From contig OX439047.1 of assembly GCA_949317995.1 (NCBI GenBank), forward strand, positions 420,501-484,500: DNA of 64,000 bases, in the 5' to 3' direction. Below are positions 51,686-62,300 of the stretch, piece after piece. Under the pieces are notes generated by a model. The model did not search any database and was not told where the DNA came from. It was given only the letters and a program-made list of their open reading frames with translations. Within the stretch, counting starts at the first letter, position 1; each line of letters begins with the position of its first letter. This DNA is from Acholoe squamosa. Lineage: Eukaryota; Annelida; Polychaeta; Phyllodocida; Polynoidae. A program made the translations under genes and the position numbers.

Positions 51686-52198
51686 TTGGGATGGCCCACA
51701 TGTCATAACTCAGATTATTTCAGAAACTACCTAAAAGATATATACGGTAACATAAGAAGATATCATGTGGAGGTATTGAGACCATATAGGGGTAGGAAAT
51801 TAGCACAAGAAATGTATGGAATAGGTCCGAATGTTATGGGGTTACCTGAGATTGTGGATTTACCCAAGTTGGAGCACTTACCTGATGTGAAGGATGAGGA
51901 AGAAGGCTCGGGAATGGTTCCAGACGAAGTTGTGGTATCTGAAAAAAAAAGGAAGAAGCCGAGAAAAATGCCTATGTTAGGTACTCGGAAGAGGAGAAGA
52001 AAGAAGAAGAATGTGGTGGAAGTAATTGAGAAAGATGAGAAAGTCTCGGCAGGAGTTGGAAAGACAAAGCAATTAGGGACCCGGAAGGCTAGGTTGGATC
52101 CCGGGAATGAAGCTACGTCTCCCAATGCTATGAATAAAACTAAGAAGGAGGGCGTTCGCTGTAGTGCTAGGATTGCTCAGAGAAGTGGTGTTACCTAA
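51686..52198 (+). pseudogene. pol: Integrase C-terminal tail, Lys/Arg-rich
   Basis: A frame of 170 codons after a short frame-shifted gap. Its start (YGNIRRYHVEVLRPYRGR) resembles the end of gypsy integrases; the rest is strongly basic (KKRKKPRKMPML, KRRRKKKN) and ends in SARIAQRSGV, a motif like the one ending many Pol polyproteins. I see no clear chromodomain. Probably DNA or chromatin binding by charge, which is inference. Confidence 0.65.
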
Positions 52199-52632
52199 CT
52201 AAGTCTTATCCGCAGTTCTAATAATTATTGAAACCTGGAACACAACGATGTATTGTCCTGTACGGTGTCTATACGTATTTACGTATACATGTATTGTTAT
52301 GTGTTATGACAGTAGCGGTGTCAACTCTGTTGACAGCATTTCCAGAATGCGGTACCAAGTGAACAGAATCGCTCTAACCTGCTGTTTTCTGCAACTTGAT
52401 GGTTCCCGTGGGTGATGGACGGATAAATCTGATGTGTCAGTACAACACTACATGTATTCTCTATAGATACTCCTGAAGAGATTAAGTTGAATGTGATAAT
52501 ACGACTTTAACAGACTGTTTTGTTTATGAGCGTTCAAGCACATGTCATATGACCTAATTCTCCAGAACGAGGTCAGGCCGGCAGATATGACCTTTGACCC
52601 GCAATTAGGATTCTCACAAGAGATCCGCCATC
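52199..52632. other. Non-coding gap between pol and the third region
   Basis: About 430 bp with no credible frame on the plus strand. Could hold a splice acceptor or leader for the third region, as in elements with a subgenomic mRNA, but no signal is decisive. Confidence 0.5.
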
Positions 52633-52764
52633 TTGTCAAATCAAGCGTGGTGGCCCGCCATGTCGGTGCGCTTGGGTGACTCGAAGCCTTTTTCCTGCGA
52701 GAAAACCTATTTGCGAAGTAAGAATCTTCGTACAAACTGTTTGTTAAGTAGGATACCCATCAAA

Positions 52765-53466
52765 ATGACGTACCTGTGGGTATTTCTGTTTCTGGTGTGC
52801 GTTGTTATGGTGCAAAGTATGTTGAGTTCAGAAGTTAAGATGGAGGTTGAGGAGACCTGGGTGAGTCCGGTCAATTCTGAAGATGAGAGATTGTTGGAAG
52901 ATGCACAGGCGGTTAAGGCTTTGGTTACGAACACTCAGAATACAACGGGAGAGTCAAGTTACATGGAGATTGGTGACGATATGAATACGGTAAGCAGTCA
53001 AAATATGAAAGTAGAGACTGCTGTTCAGAAAACGAAAGCGATTCAGAATGAGAGTACGGAGAAGACGCTCGGAAAGGATGGAGGCGCGGAAGCCAAAACT
53101 CCAGAAGAAGAGGAGGCAGGCGCCACCATCTTGAATCCTGCAAAGGAACAAACTGTGATCAATTATGAAGCAGGAACAATAAGATGGCCAAATGGGGATG
53201 CGATTTACATTGAGAAGGATAGGATTTGGGATGCAAAACTATCTAAGCCCCATAAGATCAATAAGAAGTGGAGTAGGATGATACGGGAAGCAATTCCTAA
53301 AGATATGAAGATGCCGGATCTGTGGCATACCAACTACATGGATATGGCCACTGGTATGGCTATGTGTTCGAAGTTTTACCAGATCTGTGTGACTGTTAAG
53401 AAGAAGTGGGATAAGGATCATTCGAAAAGGGAGTCTTGCAACACTCTTTTCTATTTTGGTGGCTAA
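52765..53466 (+). pseudogene. Third region part 1: possible signal peptide and acidic segment
   Basis: The open frame begins at 52633, but the ATG at 52765 gives a better protein start: MTYLWVFLFLVCVVMVQS is a classical signal peptide or membrane segment. An acidic, Glu/Ser/Thr-rich stretch follows (residues ~25-150), then a segment with WPNGDAIYIEKDRIWD and MCSKFYQICVTVKKKWDKD. It ends in a frameshift near 53450 into the next frame. The position after integrase is where envelope-like genes sit, and a secreted N-terminus fits, but I find no transmembrane anchor or fusion motif, so I do not call it env. Confidence 0.6.
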
Positions 53467-53875
53467 GACTGTTATGAAGAGTTTGGACGAGTTGGTCGCG
53501 GAATCAACCAGAGTAGGTCGGATGAGTACCTGTTCAACCTCTCAGATCCATAATCCGTCTTTTGATCGTTTGGATGAGACTGATTTGGCTAAGGAGGAGC
53601 GACGAATTCAGAATGAATTCATTCGGGATGTAGAGTTGAAGAATAAGTTGGAGGAACAAGATCAGGTGCTATTACAACAGAAGAGTGCATTGGAAGCGAT
53701 AAGGTTGGATCAGTTTAATAAAGTGGAAATGGCTAAGGCACAATTGGCAGAGTCTTTGACTACCCATGGGGCTAGAAAGAATCTGTCATCTGAAGAGTTT
53801 AGAATAAGTATGAGTGAGAAAGCTAAGAACATTCTGAAAAAGAAGCAGAATAATGAGGAAAAGAAAAAAGAATGA
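53456..53875 (+). pseudogene. Third region part 2: coiled-coil segment
   Basis: Continues the previous segment in another frame. It is rich in charged residues with heptad-like spacing (KNKLEEQDQVLLQQKSALEA, residues ~60-85) and ends in a Lys-rich tail. It overlaps the next frame by about 20 bp through an A-rich slippery run (GAAAAGAAAAAAGAATGAG), where a one-base length change would cause the shift. Role unknown. Confidence 0.55.
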
Positions 53876-54797
53876 GAAGGATAAGTCAGTGGAACAGAGC
53901 ACGGATACTGCATCTGACACAAAATCGGAAACAATATCGGAAGGTGATGTAGAATCTGTTAAGGATGATGCCGAGTCCGATCAGGATAGCAGTATCAAAT
54001 GGGACTGGTCTATTGATATAGACCATCCTGAATTGTATGATAGCGATCCGGACCTGACATTGGACGAGAAGAAGATTCAGGAGAATGTAAAGAGTGGGTT
54101 CAAACACTTCATTCCGAAGTGTTTATTAGAATGTACGAGGAATAAGTACATCAGATGCCCTCCTTTGGTTGATATGAATGGGGAGTCTGATCTGGAGGAA
54201 TGGATGAAGCCAACTCGGAAAGATCGGAGTCCTAATATGTTTTATGTCAATTGGGTAGAGCAGACGTTGGATAATAGGGATGATAAGTACTATGATTTTG
54301 ATGCCTACAGTAAGTTAAAGTGGGCTATCGACAGTTGGGAAGAGAAAGTAAATGAGAAGTGTATGTTCACCATCTGCAAGCAGAGTCCCGTCAAGTACAC
54401 CTGTCATATAAGATTGATGGCCAGATTGATTAGGCATCTTGTGGAGGAACACATGCACCACCATCCCGTATACATGTGTTGTATGGATAAAGGAAGAACA
54501 GGACAGGTATGTTTGGGAATCAAAACCTGTAGGAAAAGTGAGTTGGTGCGACATCTGAAGAGTGATCATCAGATGGGCGTGTTTTTAGCAGTTGAGAAAG
54601 TTCTGGAGCTCCATCAGTTGTTGATGAACACTTGGGATTGTTGGAAGAAGGAGAACTCCGGGAGTTTGACAGCTAAGGTCCAGAGATTTTGTCAGGTGAC
54701 TAAGCATACTAACTCCAAGTTTGAAGCCGCTTTCGAGATCAGAATGACCAGCGGGAGGCAAAGAATTGAAAAAAAAAGAAGAGAACAAACAATTTGA
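53853..54797 (+). pseudogene. Third region part 3: protein with two C2H2-like fingers
   Basis: A 314-codon frame. The first ~70 residues are acidic and low complexity. Residues ~165-245 hold two related Cys/His units: one around CKQSPVKYTC ending RHLVEEH, and one around CCMDKG...CRKSELVRHLKSDH. Both end in an RHL-x3-H pattern (His-4-His) preceded by cysteines, as in C2H2 fingers, though cysteine spacing is irregular. Such fingers bind nucleic acid or protein. It runs into an A-rich stretch (54768-54778) and continues in another frame. Whether this belongs to the gypsy element or to a separate captured gene I cannot tell. Confidence 0.6.
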
Positions 54798-55600
54798 GGC
54801 AATGAGAAAATACTGGGGTGATCTGGCTAATCGGGATCCGAAGGGAGCTACTGCTGCAAAGCAGTCCCGTACGAAGACACCCGGGAAGTTCTTTCTCCTG
54901 GGTATTCAGAGGCCAAACCCAGTTCGGTTTTCAGGTATGATTGCAGAGTCAATGAGAAATGAGGGAGCTGCTCCCCCAATGTCTGGAATGGAACAGAAGT
55001 CCCCCTTGGATAGTCTGAAGGGTGCTGCCAGTCTACTGCTGCCCCGCCCAGGTTTGATGATAAGAATAAGGACTTCCCAACACCCGGTCAGGAAAGTCAG
55101 ACTCTCAATAGGTATGGAAGGCCGAGGATAGAGGCTCCCCCTACACCTTCAACATCATCTGATGAGTTTAAGGCTCCTCAGGATGTTAGGTATGTACTTC
55201 GGGATACCCCCTCTGAGGCGTCTTTGTTGAGTTCATCGGTAGTGTCTGGATCAAGACGTCGGAAACACCCTTCTGAGTCTTCAGGTCTGGAATCTGAAAG
55301 TGAGATGTGTCCCAGAGGAATTCCGCATACGAACCATCCGGCATCTTACAACTTTGATTTCTGATGAATCTTTTAAGGTTCAGGAATATGTGGTTAGAGA
55401 GTAGCAGAAGATGCACGAGGAAATGTCGGTAGGACACTGAAGGATGTGGTTTGCTCGGTAGTGATGCTAACTCAGCAAGTACAGAGATTGAAAATCAGTA
55501 GGATTGAAACAGAAAAGAATGAGGAGCACGATCAGAGGATGAAAGATTTGATGGATAAGGAGAAGAAAGTAAACACATCCAGAGGTTCAGCATGATGCTC
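54766..55600 (+). pseudogene. Third region part 4: degenerate C-terminal segment
   Basis: Frame 54766-55131 continues (MRKYWGDLANRDPKGATAAK), followed by Ser/Pro-rich translations in shifting frames to about 55370 and a last coiled-coil-like piece near 55465-55590 (QQVQRLKISRIETEKNEEHD). Stops and frame changes are frequent. This looks like the tail of the third region, fading out with no recognisable 3' end. Confidence 0.45.
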
Positions 55601-56205
55601 CATTGAAGTGCTGAAAGCAGTCTCAAAAGCACTTCATTGGTGCATCATGACATCCAATTGGCATGATGCACTCCTGCATCAGTGGCCCTTAAGTTGTTAA
55701 AATCTGCTTATGAATACATTTTTAAATAAATGATCAGAATCAATCATTAATGTCAATGTTAATCTTTAATGTATGACTTCACCATAGTTTCAGCTTTGCA
55801 ACTCATTCCTATGGGGCATATGAGCGGTCAGTTGGAAGGGTGCACTTCGAGTTTGAATACATGTTATATTGTAAATTCTCTCGTATACACTGCTTATACG
55901 AGAACCAGATGTTTATTCCATCTTATAGGAGTTTTCAAAGTCAAGTACAGCAAATAAGAGGGTATTTGACACAAATAAACAGTACTGAACTGCCTATTCT
56001 CAAGACCCAGTTGCAGCTTTTAGCTTAAATCCACAAACTCAGGGTGTGGCTTATATAGGGCTGCAGCGCTTACAAGAGAATTTACAATACTTGTATATAT
56101 AAAGTCTCCCCCAAATTGGTCCAAACTCCTATAAGCCGTACCAGAGGTTTGATAAACCAAAGCTACTTGACCCTCGCCATGTGGCTGGTAACATTGTAGG
56201 TTGTC
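55590..56205. other. Unique spacer with small inverted repeats
   Basis: Contains the palindromic pair TGCATCATG / CATGATGCA (about 55641-55675), a perfect small hairpin (CTCGTATA, 7-base loop, TATACGAG near 55880) and inverted matches between 55865-55935 and 56070-56130 (TATTGTAAATTCTC, CTTATAGGAGTTT). No gene. It may contain remains of small non-autonomous elements. Confidence 0.5.
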
Positions 56206-56260
56206 CATGTGTTGTACAACCTTCACCAGTCTGACTAAGTTTGTACTGTTGTATTGTAGG
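56206..56260 (+). repeat. Single 56/60-bp satellite unit upstream of the solo LTR
   Basis: TTGTACAACCTTCACCAGTC followed by TGACTAAGTTTGTACTGTTG is one unit of the array that fills 59367-64000. It ends in TAGG immediately before the LTR, and the array resumes with TAGGCCATGC directly after the LTR. Confidence 0.9.
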
Positions 56261-56490
56261 TGCAGGGGCACGGTTTGTAATGAGCGTCACGTAGGTACGA
56301 GTTGGGCAGTTCCCGAGTGGGGTGTACACTAGGGTCTGAGAACGGTATGCTGGGGCGAGCGGTGGCAGCACTGCTCTCCGAACTTCCTGCCTTAGACTCG
56401 AGAGGTCACCACCGAACTGAAGGCTATATAAGGCCAGGTCGGTAGATGCCGGGGGAGAGAACCCTCACGGGCTCCGTACGGTCAGTAAGC

Positions 56491-59144
56491 TACAGTGGCC
56501 CACAAGGGTCAAATTGAAGTTGAAGCAAAGAGTTGACTTTCACAAAAAAGTTAGAGTCCAAAACCAAAATCAATGTTCAAAGTCAATTTCATTTCATTGC
56601 TGTCAACCTGTCAAGGTGTCAACTCATGAAAACCAAGTTGTGACAGGTATCTTTTAGCATTGCATGGTGCACTCTATGTCTTTCTATATGAACAAAGTTT
56701 ATACCAGCAACTACTGGGTAGCTATCGGTTCCCTCACACAATAACTGATGGTTCCACACCAAGTAGTTGCTGGTTCCAGCATCCTGTAACTGGTGGTTCC
56801 CACCCACTGTAACTGCGGTTCCACATCTATCCGCTACTGGTACTGGATCCCATACCAAGTAGCTGCTGGTTCCCACACCCAACACTTTGTGGTTCCCATG
56901 CACATTAGTTGCTGTTTCCTGTACCCAGTACATGCTGGTTCCCACATACAGTAGCTACTGCTTCCCACATACAGTAGCTGCTGGTTCCCATATAAACTGG
57001 TTCCTAACCCAAGTAGCTGGTGGATCCCACACCCTTGCTGGTTCTTGCACCCAGTACCTGCTGGCTTCCACATAGAGTAGCTGGTAGTGGTTCCCACATC
57101 CATTAGGTGCTGGTTCCTGCACCCACTACCTGCTGGTTCACAAATACAGTGCCTGTTGTTCCCACATCAGGTGGTTGTGAGTTGTTAAAACAGTAGCTGT
57201 CAAAATAAGTCAATTGGATCAGGATAGGTCAAATATGTTGAAAATAGGTCATATTGGTAAAAAGTAGGTCTATTCGGGTAGCATAGGTCAAATTATGTCA
57301 AATATGGTGAAAATATGTCAAATTGGTCAAAAGCAGGTCAATTAGGGTACGATAGGACAAATTATAGTAAATATGGTGAAAATAGGTCAAATTGGTCAAA
57401 AGTAGGTCAATGAGGTCAGGATAGGTGAAATTAAGTCAAAAAGGTGAAACTAGGTCTAACTGGTAAAAAGTAGGTCAATAAGGGTAGGATAGGTCAAATC
57501 AGGTCAAATATGGTGAAAATAGGCTAAATTGGTCAAAAGCAGGTCAATTAGGGTAGGATAGGACAAATCAGAGTAAATATGGTGAAATTAGGTCAAATAT
57601 GGTGAAAACTTGACAAATTGGCCAAAAATAGGTCAATTAGGTCAGGATGGGTCAATTGAGGTCATATATAGTGAAAACAGGTCAGATTAATCAAAAGTAG
57701 GTCAATTAGGTCCAATAAGGTCAGGGTAGATCAAATATGGTTGAAATAGATCAAAGTGGGTCAATGTAGGTTAGGATAGGTGAAGTTAGGCCAAATTTGA
57801 ACTTATTTTACCTATCTTAACCTACTTTGACCTAATTGACCTACGTTTGACCAGTTTGACCTACTTTTACCATACTTGACCTGATTTTACCTCATTGGCC
57901 TAACTTTTACCAATTTGACCTATTTTTGCTATATTTTGACCTTATTTGACCTATCCTTACCTACTCTGACATAATTTGACCTTAATTGACCAAATTTTGA
58001 CCAATTTGACCCCACTTGGACCTAATGACCCTATTTTTGACCAATGTGATCTATTCTTACCACCGTTGACCTAATTTGATAGAATTTGACCTGATTGACC
58101 CATTTTCAACCAATTTGACATAATTAATCCTAGTTTGACCTCATTTGATGCATTTGACCTACTTTTAGCTAATTTGATCTGATTTGTCTAATTTTGACCT
58201 AATAGGCTATTCTGACCTAATTTCATCCAATTTGACCTACTTGTAACCAATTTGACCTATTTTGACAAATTTTATTTATCGTGACTGCTTATGACCTAGT
58301 TTCACCATTTCTCCAATTTGCCCATTTTTGACGAATATGACCTTTTTCATCCAGAATTTATCCAGATCACGCTTTTGCCACTACGTATGGGAACCGGTAG
58401 CTACTCTATATCGGAACCAGCAGCTACTGGATATGGAACAAGTAGCTACTGTTTGGGAACCAACAGCTACTGTTTTAAGAACCAGCAGGCACTGTAATTG
58501 GGAACCAGCAGGTAGTGGGTGCAGGAACCAGCACCTAATGGATGTGGGAACCACTACCAGCTACTCTATGTGGAAGCCAGCAGGTACTGGGTGCAAGAAC
58601 CAGCAAGGGTGTGGGATCCAGCAACTACATGGGTTAGGAACCAGTTTATATGGAAACCAGCAGCTACTGGATGTGGGAAGCAGTAGCTACTGTATGTGGG
58701 AACCAGCATGTACTGGGTACAAGAACCAGCAACTTATGTGTATGGGACTACCAAGTGCTGGGTGTGGGAACCAGCAGCTACTTGGTATGGAATCCAGTAC
58801 CAGTAGCTGATTGGTGTGGAACCACCAGTTACAGTAGGTGGGAACCACCAGTTATGGGATGCTGGAACCAGCAGCTACTTGGTGTGGAACCATCAGTTAT
58901 TGTGTGAGGGAACCAATAGCTACCCAATAGTTGCTGGTATAGACATATAGAAAGACATAGAGTGCACCATACAATGCTAAAAGATACCTGTCACAAGTTG
59001 GTTTGCATGAGTTGACACCTTGACAGCTTGACAGCAATGAAATGAAATTGACTTTGAACATTGATTTTGGTTTTGGACTTTAATTTTTTTTGTGAAAGTC
59101 AACTCTTTGCTCCAACTTTAATTTGACCCTTGTGGGCCGCTGTA
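56491..59144. mobile_element. 2654-bp fold-back element inserted in the solo LTR
   Basis: Almost the entire element is an inverted repeat centred near 57815. Outer arms (56491-56720 and 58920-59144) are near-identical reverse complements beginning TACAGTGGCCCACAAGGGTC and ending GGGCCGCTGTA. Middle arms are ~24-bp tandem units (GGTTCCCACATACAGTAGCT type, 56720-57180; inverted at 58380-58920). Inner arms are short AGGTCA-containing units (57200-57790) and their complement (57800-58340). GTAAGC flanks both sides (56485-56490 and 59145-59150); a 4-bp TAAG reading with one more TIR base also fits. No transposase, so it depends on another element. Confidence 0.92.
57200..58340. repeat. Inverted arrays of AGGTCA-containing repeats
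   Basis: The left half holds dozens of AGGTCAAATTGGTCAAAAGT-like irregular units; the right half the reverse (TTTGACCTA...). AGGTCA is also the nuclear-receptor half-site, which may be coincidence arising from the repeat unit. Confidence 0.8.
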
Positions 59145-59366
59145 GTAAGCACTTCCCTCCTCTGGTTACGAGAACTTACCTAGTAACTCATTGTTTGATT
59201 GTCTGAATACCCTGATACGAATACGCTTGAACTCGGAAGCCCTAAGTCGGATTGTAAGCAGGATTCTGAATAAACCTTGTTGCCTCTTCTGTACCGGAGA
59301 ATGTCGTTTGGTAGTTCTTTCTGAATTAGACATACGAACCCCAAGTCAGAATACTTGACCATTACA

Positions 59367-62300
59367 TAGGCCATGCATACCTTGTACAACCTACACCAGT
59401 CTGACTAAGTTTGTACTGTTGTATTGTAGGCCATGCATACCCTGTACAACCTACACCAGTCTAAGTTTGTATTGTTGTATTGTAGGGCATGCATACCTTG
59501 TACAACCTACACCAGTCTAAGTTTGTACTGTTGTATTGTAGGCCATGCATACCTTGTACAACCTACACCAGTCTGACTAAGTTTGTACTGTTGTATTGTA
59601 GGCCATGCATACCTTGTACAACCTACACCAGTCTAAGTTTGTACTGTTGTATTGTAGGCCATGCATACCTTGTACAACCTACACTTGTCTGACTAAGTTT
59701 GTACTGTTGTATTGTAGGCCATGCATACCTTGTACAACCTACACCAGTCTAAGTTTGTACTGTTGTATTGTAGGCCATGCATACCTTGTACAGCCTACAC
59801 CAGTCTAAGTTTGTACTGTTGTATTGTAGGCCATGCATGCCTTGTACAACCTACACCAGTCTAAGTTTGTACTGTTGTATTGTAGGCCATGCATACCTTG
59901 TACAACCTACACCAGTCTAAGTTTGTACTGTTGTATTGTAGGCCATGCATGCCTTGTACAACCTACACCAGTCTGACTAAGTTTGTACTGTTGTATTGTA
60001 GGCCATGCATACCTTGTACAACCTACACCAGTCTGACTAAGTTTGTACTGTTGTATTGTAGGCCATGCATGCCTTGTACAACCTACACCAGTCTAAGTTT
60101 GTACTGTTGTATTGTAGGCCATGCATACCTTGTACAACCTACACCAGTCTAAGTTTGTACTGTTGTATTGTAGGCCATGCATGCCTTGTACAACCTACAC
60201 CAGTCTAAGTTTGTACTGTTGTATTGTAGGCCATGCATGCCTTGTACAACCTACACCAGTCTAAGTTTGTACTGTTGTATTGTAGGCCATGCATGCCTTG
60301 TACAACCTACACCAGTCTAAGTTTGTACTGTTGTATTGTAGGCCATGCATACCCTGTACAACCTACACCAGTCTAAGTTTGTACTGTTGTATTGTAGGCC
60401 ATGCATGCCCTGTACAATCTACACCAGTCTAAGTTTGTACTGTTGTATTGTAGGCCATGCATGCCTTGTACAACCTACACCAGTCTAAGTTTGTACTGTT
60501 GTATTGTAGGCCATGCATGCCTTGTACAGCCTCCACCAGTCTAAGTTTTTACTGTTGTATTGTAGGCCATGCATACCTTGTACAACCTACACCAGTCTAA
60601 GTTTGTACTGTTGTATTGTAGGCCATGCATGCCCTGTACAACCTACACCAGTCTGACTAAGTTTGTACTGTTGTATTGTAGGCCATGCATGCCTTGTACA
60701 ACCTACACCAGTCTAAGTTTGTATTGTTGTATTGTAGGGCATGCATACCTTGTACAACCTACACCAGTCTAAGTTTGTACTGTTGTATTGTAGGCCATGT
60801 ATACCTTGTACAACCTACACCAGTCTAAGTTTGTACTGTTGTATTGTAGGCCATGCATACCATGTACAACCTACACCAGTCTAAGTTTGTACTGTTGTAT
60901 TGTAGGCCATGCATACCTTGTACAACCTACACCAGTCTAAGTTTGTACTGTTGTATTGTAGGCCATGCATACCTTGTACAACCTACACCAGTCTAAGTTT
61001 GTACTGTTGTATTGTAGGCCATGCATACCTTGTACAACCTACACCAGTCTAAGTTTGTACTGTTGTATTGTAGGCCATGCATACCTTGTACAACCTACAC
61101 CAGTCTAAGTTTGTATTGTTGTATTGTAGGCCATGCATACCTTGTACAACCTACACCAGTCTAAGTTTGTACTGTTGTATTGTAGGCCATGCATGCCCTG
61201 TACAACCTACACCAGTCTGACTAAGTTTGTACTGTTGTATTGTAGGCCATGCATGCCCTGTACAACCTACACCAGTCTGACTAAGTTTGTACTGTTGTAT
61301 TGTAGGCCATGCATGCCTTGTACAACCTACACCAGTCTAAGTTTGTACTGTTGTATTGTAGGCCATGCATACCTTGTACAACCTGGACCAGTCTAAGTTT
61401 GTACTGTTGTATTGTAGGCCATGCATACCTTGTACAACCTACACCAGTCTAAGTTTGTACTGTTGTATTGTAGGCCATGCATACCTTGTACAACCTACAC
61501 CAGTCTGACTAAGTTTGTACTGTTGTATTGTAGGCCATGCATACCGTGTACAACCTACACCAGTCTAAGTTTGTATTGTTGTATTGTAGGCCATGCATAC
61601 CCTGTACAACCTACACCAGTCTAAGTTTGTACTGTTGTATTGTAGGCCATGCATGCCCTGTACAATCTACACCAGTCTGACTAAGTTTGTACTGTTGTAT
61701 TGTAGGCCATGCATACCTTGTACAACCTACACCAGTCTAAGTTTGTACTGTTGTATTGTAGGCCATGCATACCTTGTACAACCTACACCAGTCTGACTAA
61801 GTTTGTACTGTTGTATTGTAGGCCATGCATACCTTGTACAACCTACACCAGTCTAAGTTTGTACTGTTGTATTGTAGGCCATGCATACCTTGTACAACCT
61901 ACACCAGTCTAAGTTTGTACTGTGGTATTGTAGGCCATGCATACCTTGTACAACCTACACCAGTCTGACTAAGTTTGTACTGTTGTATTGTAGGCCATGC
62001 ATACCTTGTACAGCCTACACCAGTCTAAGTTTGTACTGTTGTATTGTAGGCCATGCATACCTTGTACAACCTACACCAGTCTAAGTTTGTACTGTTGTAT
62101 TGTAGGCCATGCATGCCCTGTACAACCTACACCAGTCTAAGTTTGTACTGTTGTATTGTAGGCCATGCATACCTTGTACAGCCTACACCAGTCTAAGTTT
62201 GTACTGTTGTATTGTAGGCCATGCATACCTTGTACAACCTACACCAGTCTAAGTTTGTACTGTTGTATTGTAGGCCATGCATACCTTGTACAACCTACAC

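Larger units (their letters stand above)
43756..55600 (+). mobile_element. Decayed Ty3/gypsy-type LTR retrotransposon
   Basis: Domain order along the plus strand is gag-like coiled coil, capsid-like segment, zinc knuckle, aspartic protease, reverse transcriptase, RNase H, integrase, then a third coding region. Integrase after RNase H is the Ty3/gypsy order. Frames are broken by several frameshifts and stops and by four insertions (45891-46117, 46191-46428, 49935-50330, 50400-51004). No matching 3' LTR follows directly; the related LTR at 56261 has its own target-site duplication in a satellite and so is a separate insertion. The length without insertions (over 10 kb) is large for the group. 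The copy is not functional. Confidence 0.85.
56261..59366 (+). mobile_element. Solo LTR (~446 bp) in the satellite, split by a 2.65-kb fold-back element
   Basis: Starts TGCAGGGGCACGG and ends CCATTACA (TG...CA), flanked by TAGG at 56257-56260 and 59367-59370, a 4-bp target-site duplication. Contains a TATA box (TATATAAGG at 56425) and a poly(A) signal (AATAAA at 59269), the expected U3-R-U5 layout. The LTR consists of 56261-56490 and 59151-59366. No internal coding region lies between the flanks, so this is a solo LTR left by recombination between two LTRs. It is related (about 73% over 180 bp) to the partial LTR at 43756. Confidence 0.85.

Noticed and set aside
52765..53466. Calling the third region an envelope gene
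   Set aside because: A signal-peptide-like start is present but no transmembrane anchor, cleavage site or fusion segment is visible, and later parts have nucleic-acid-binding-type fingers.
56261..59366. Right-hand LTR as the 3' LTR of the gypsy element at 43756-55600
   Set aside because: It is flanked on both sides by the same satellite with a TAGG duplication and is only about 73% similar to the left LTR, so it is an independent solo LTR.
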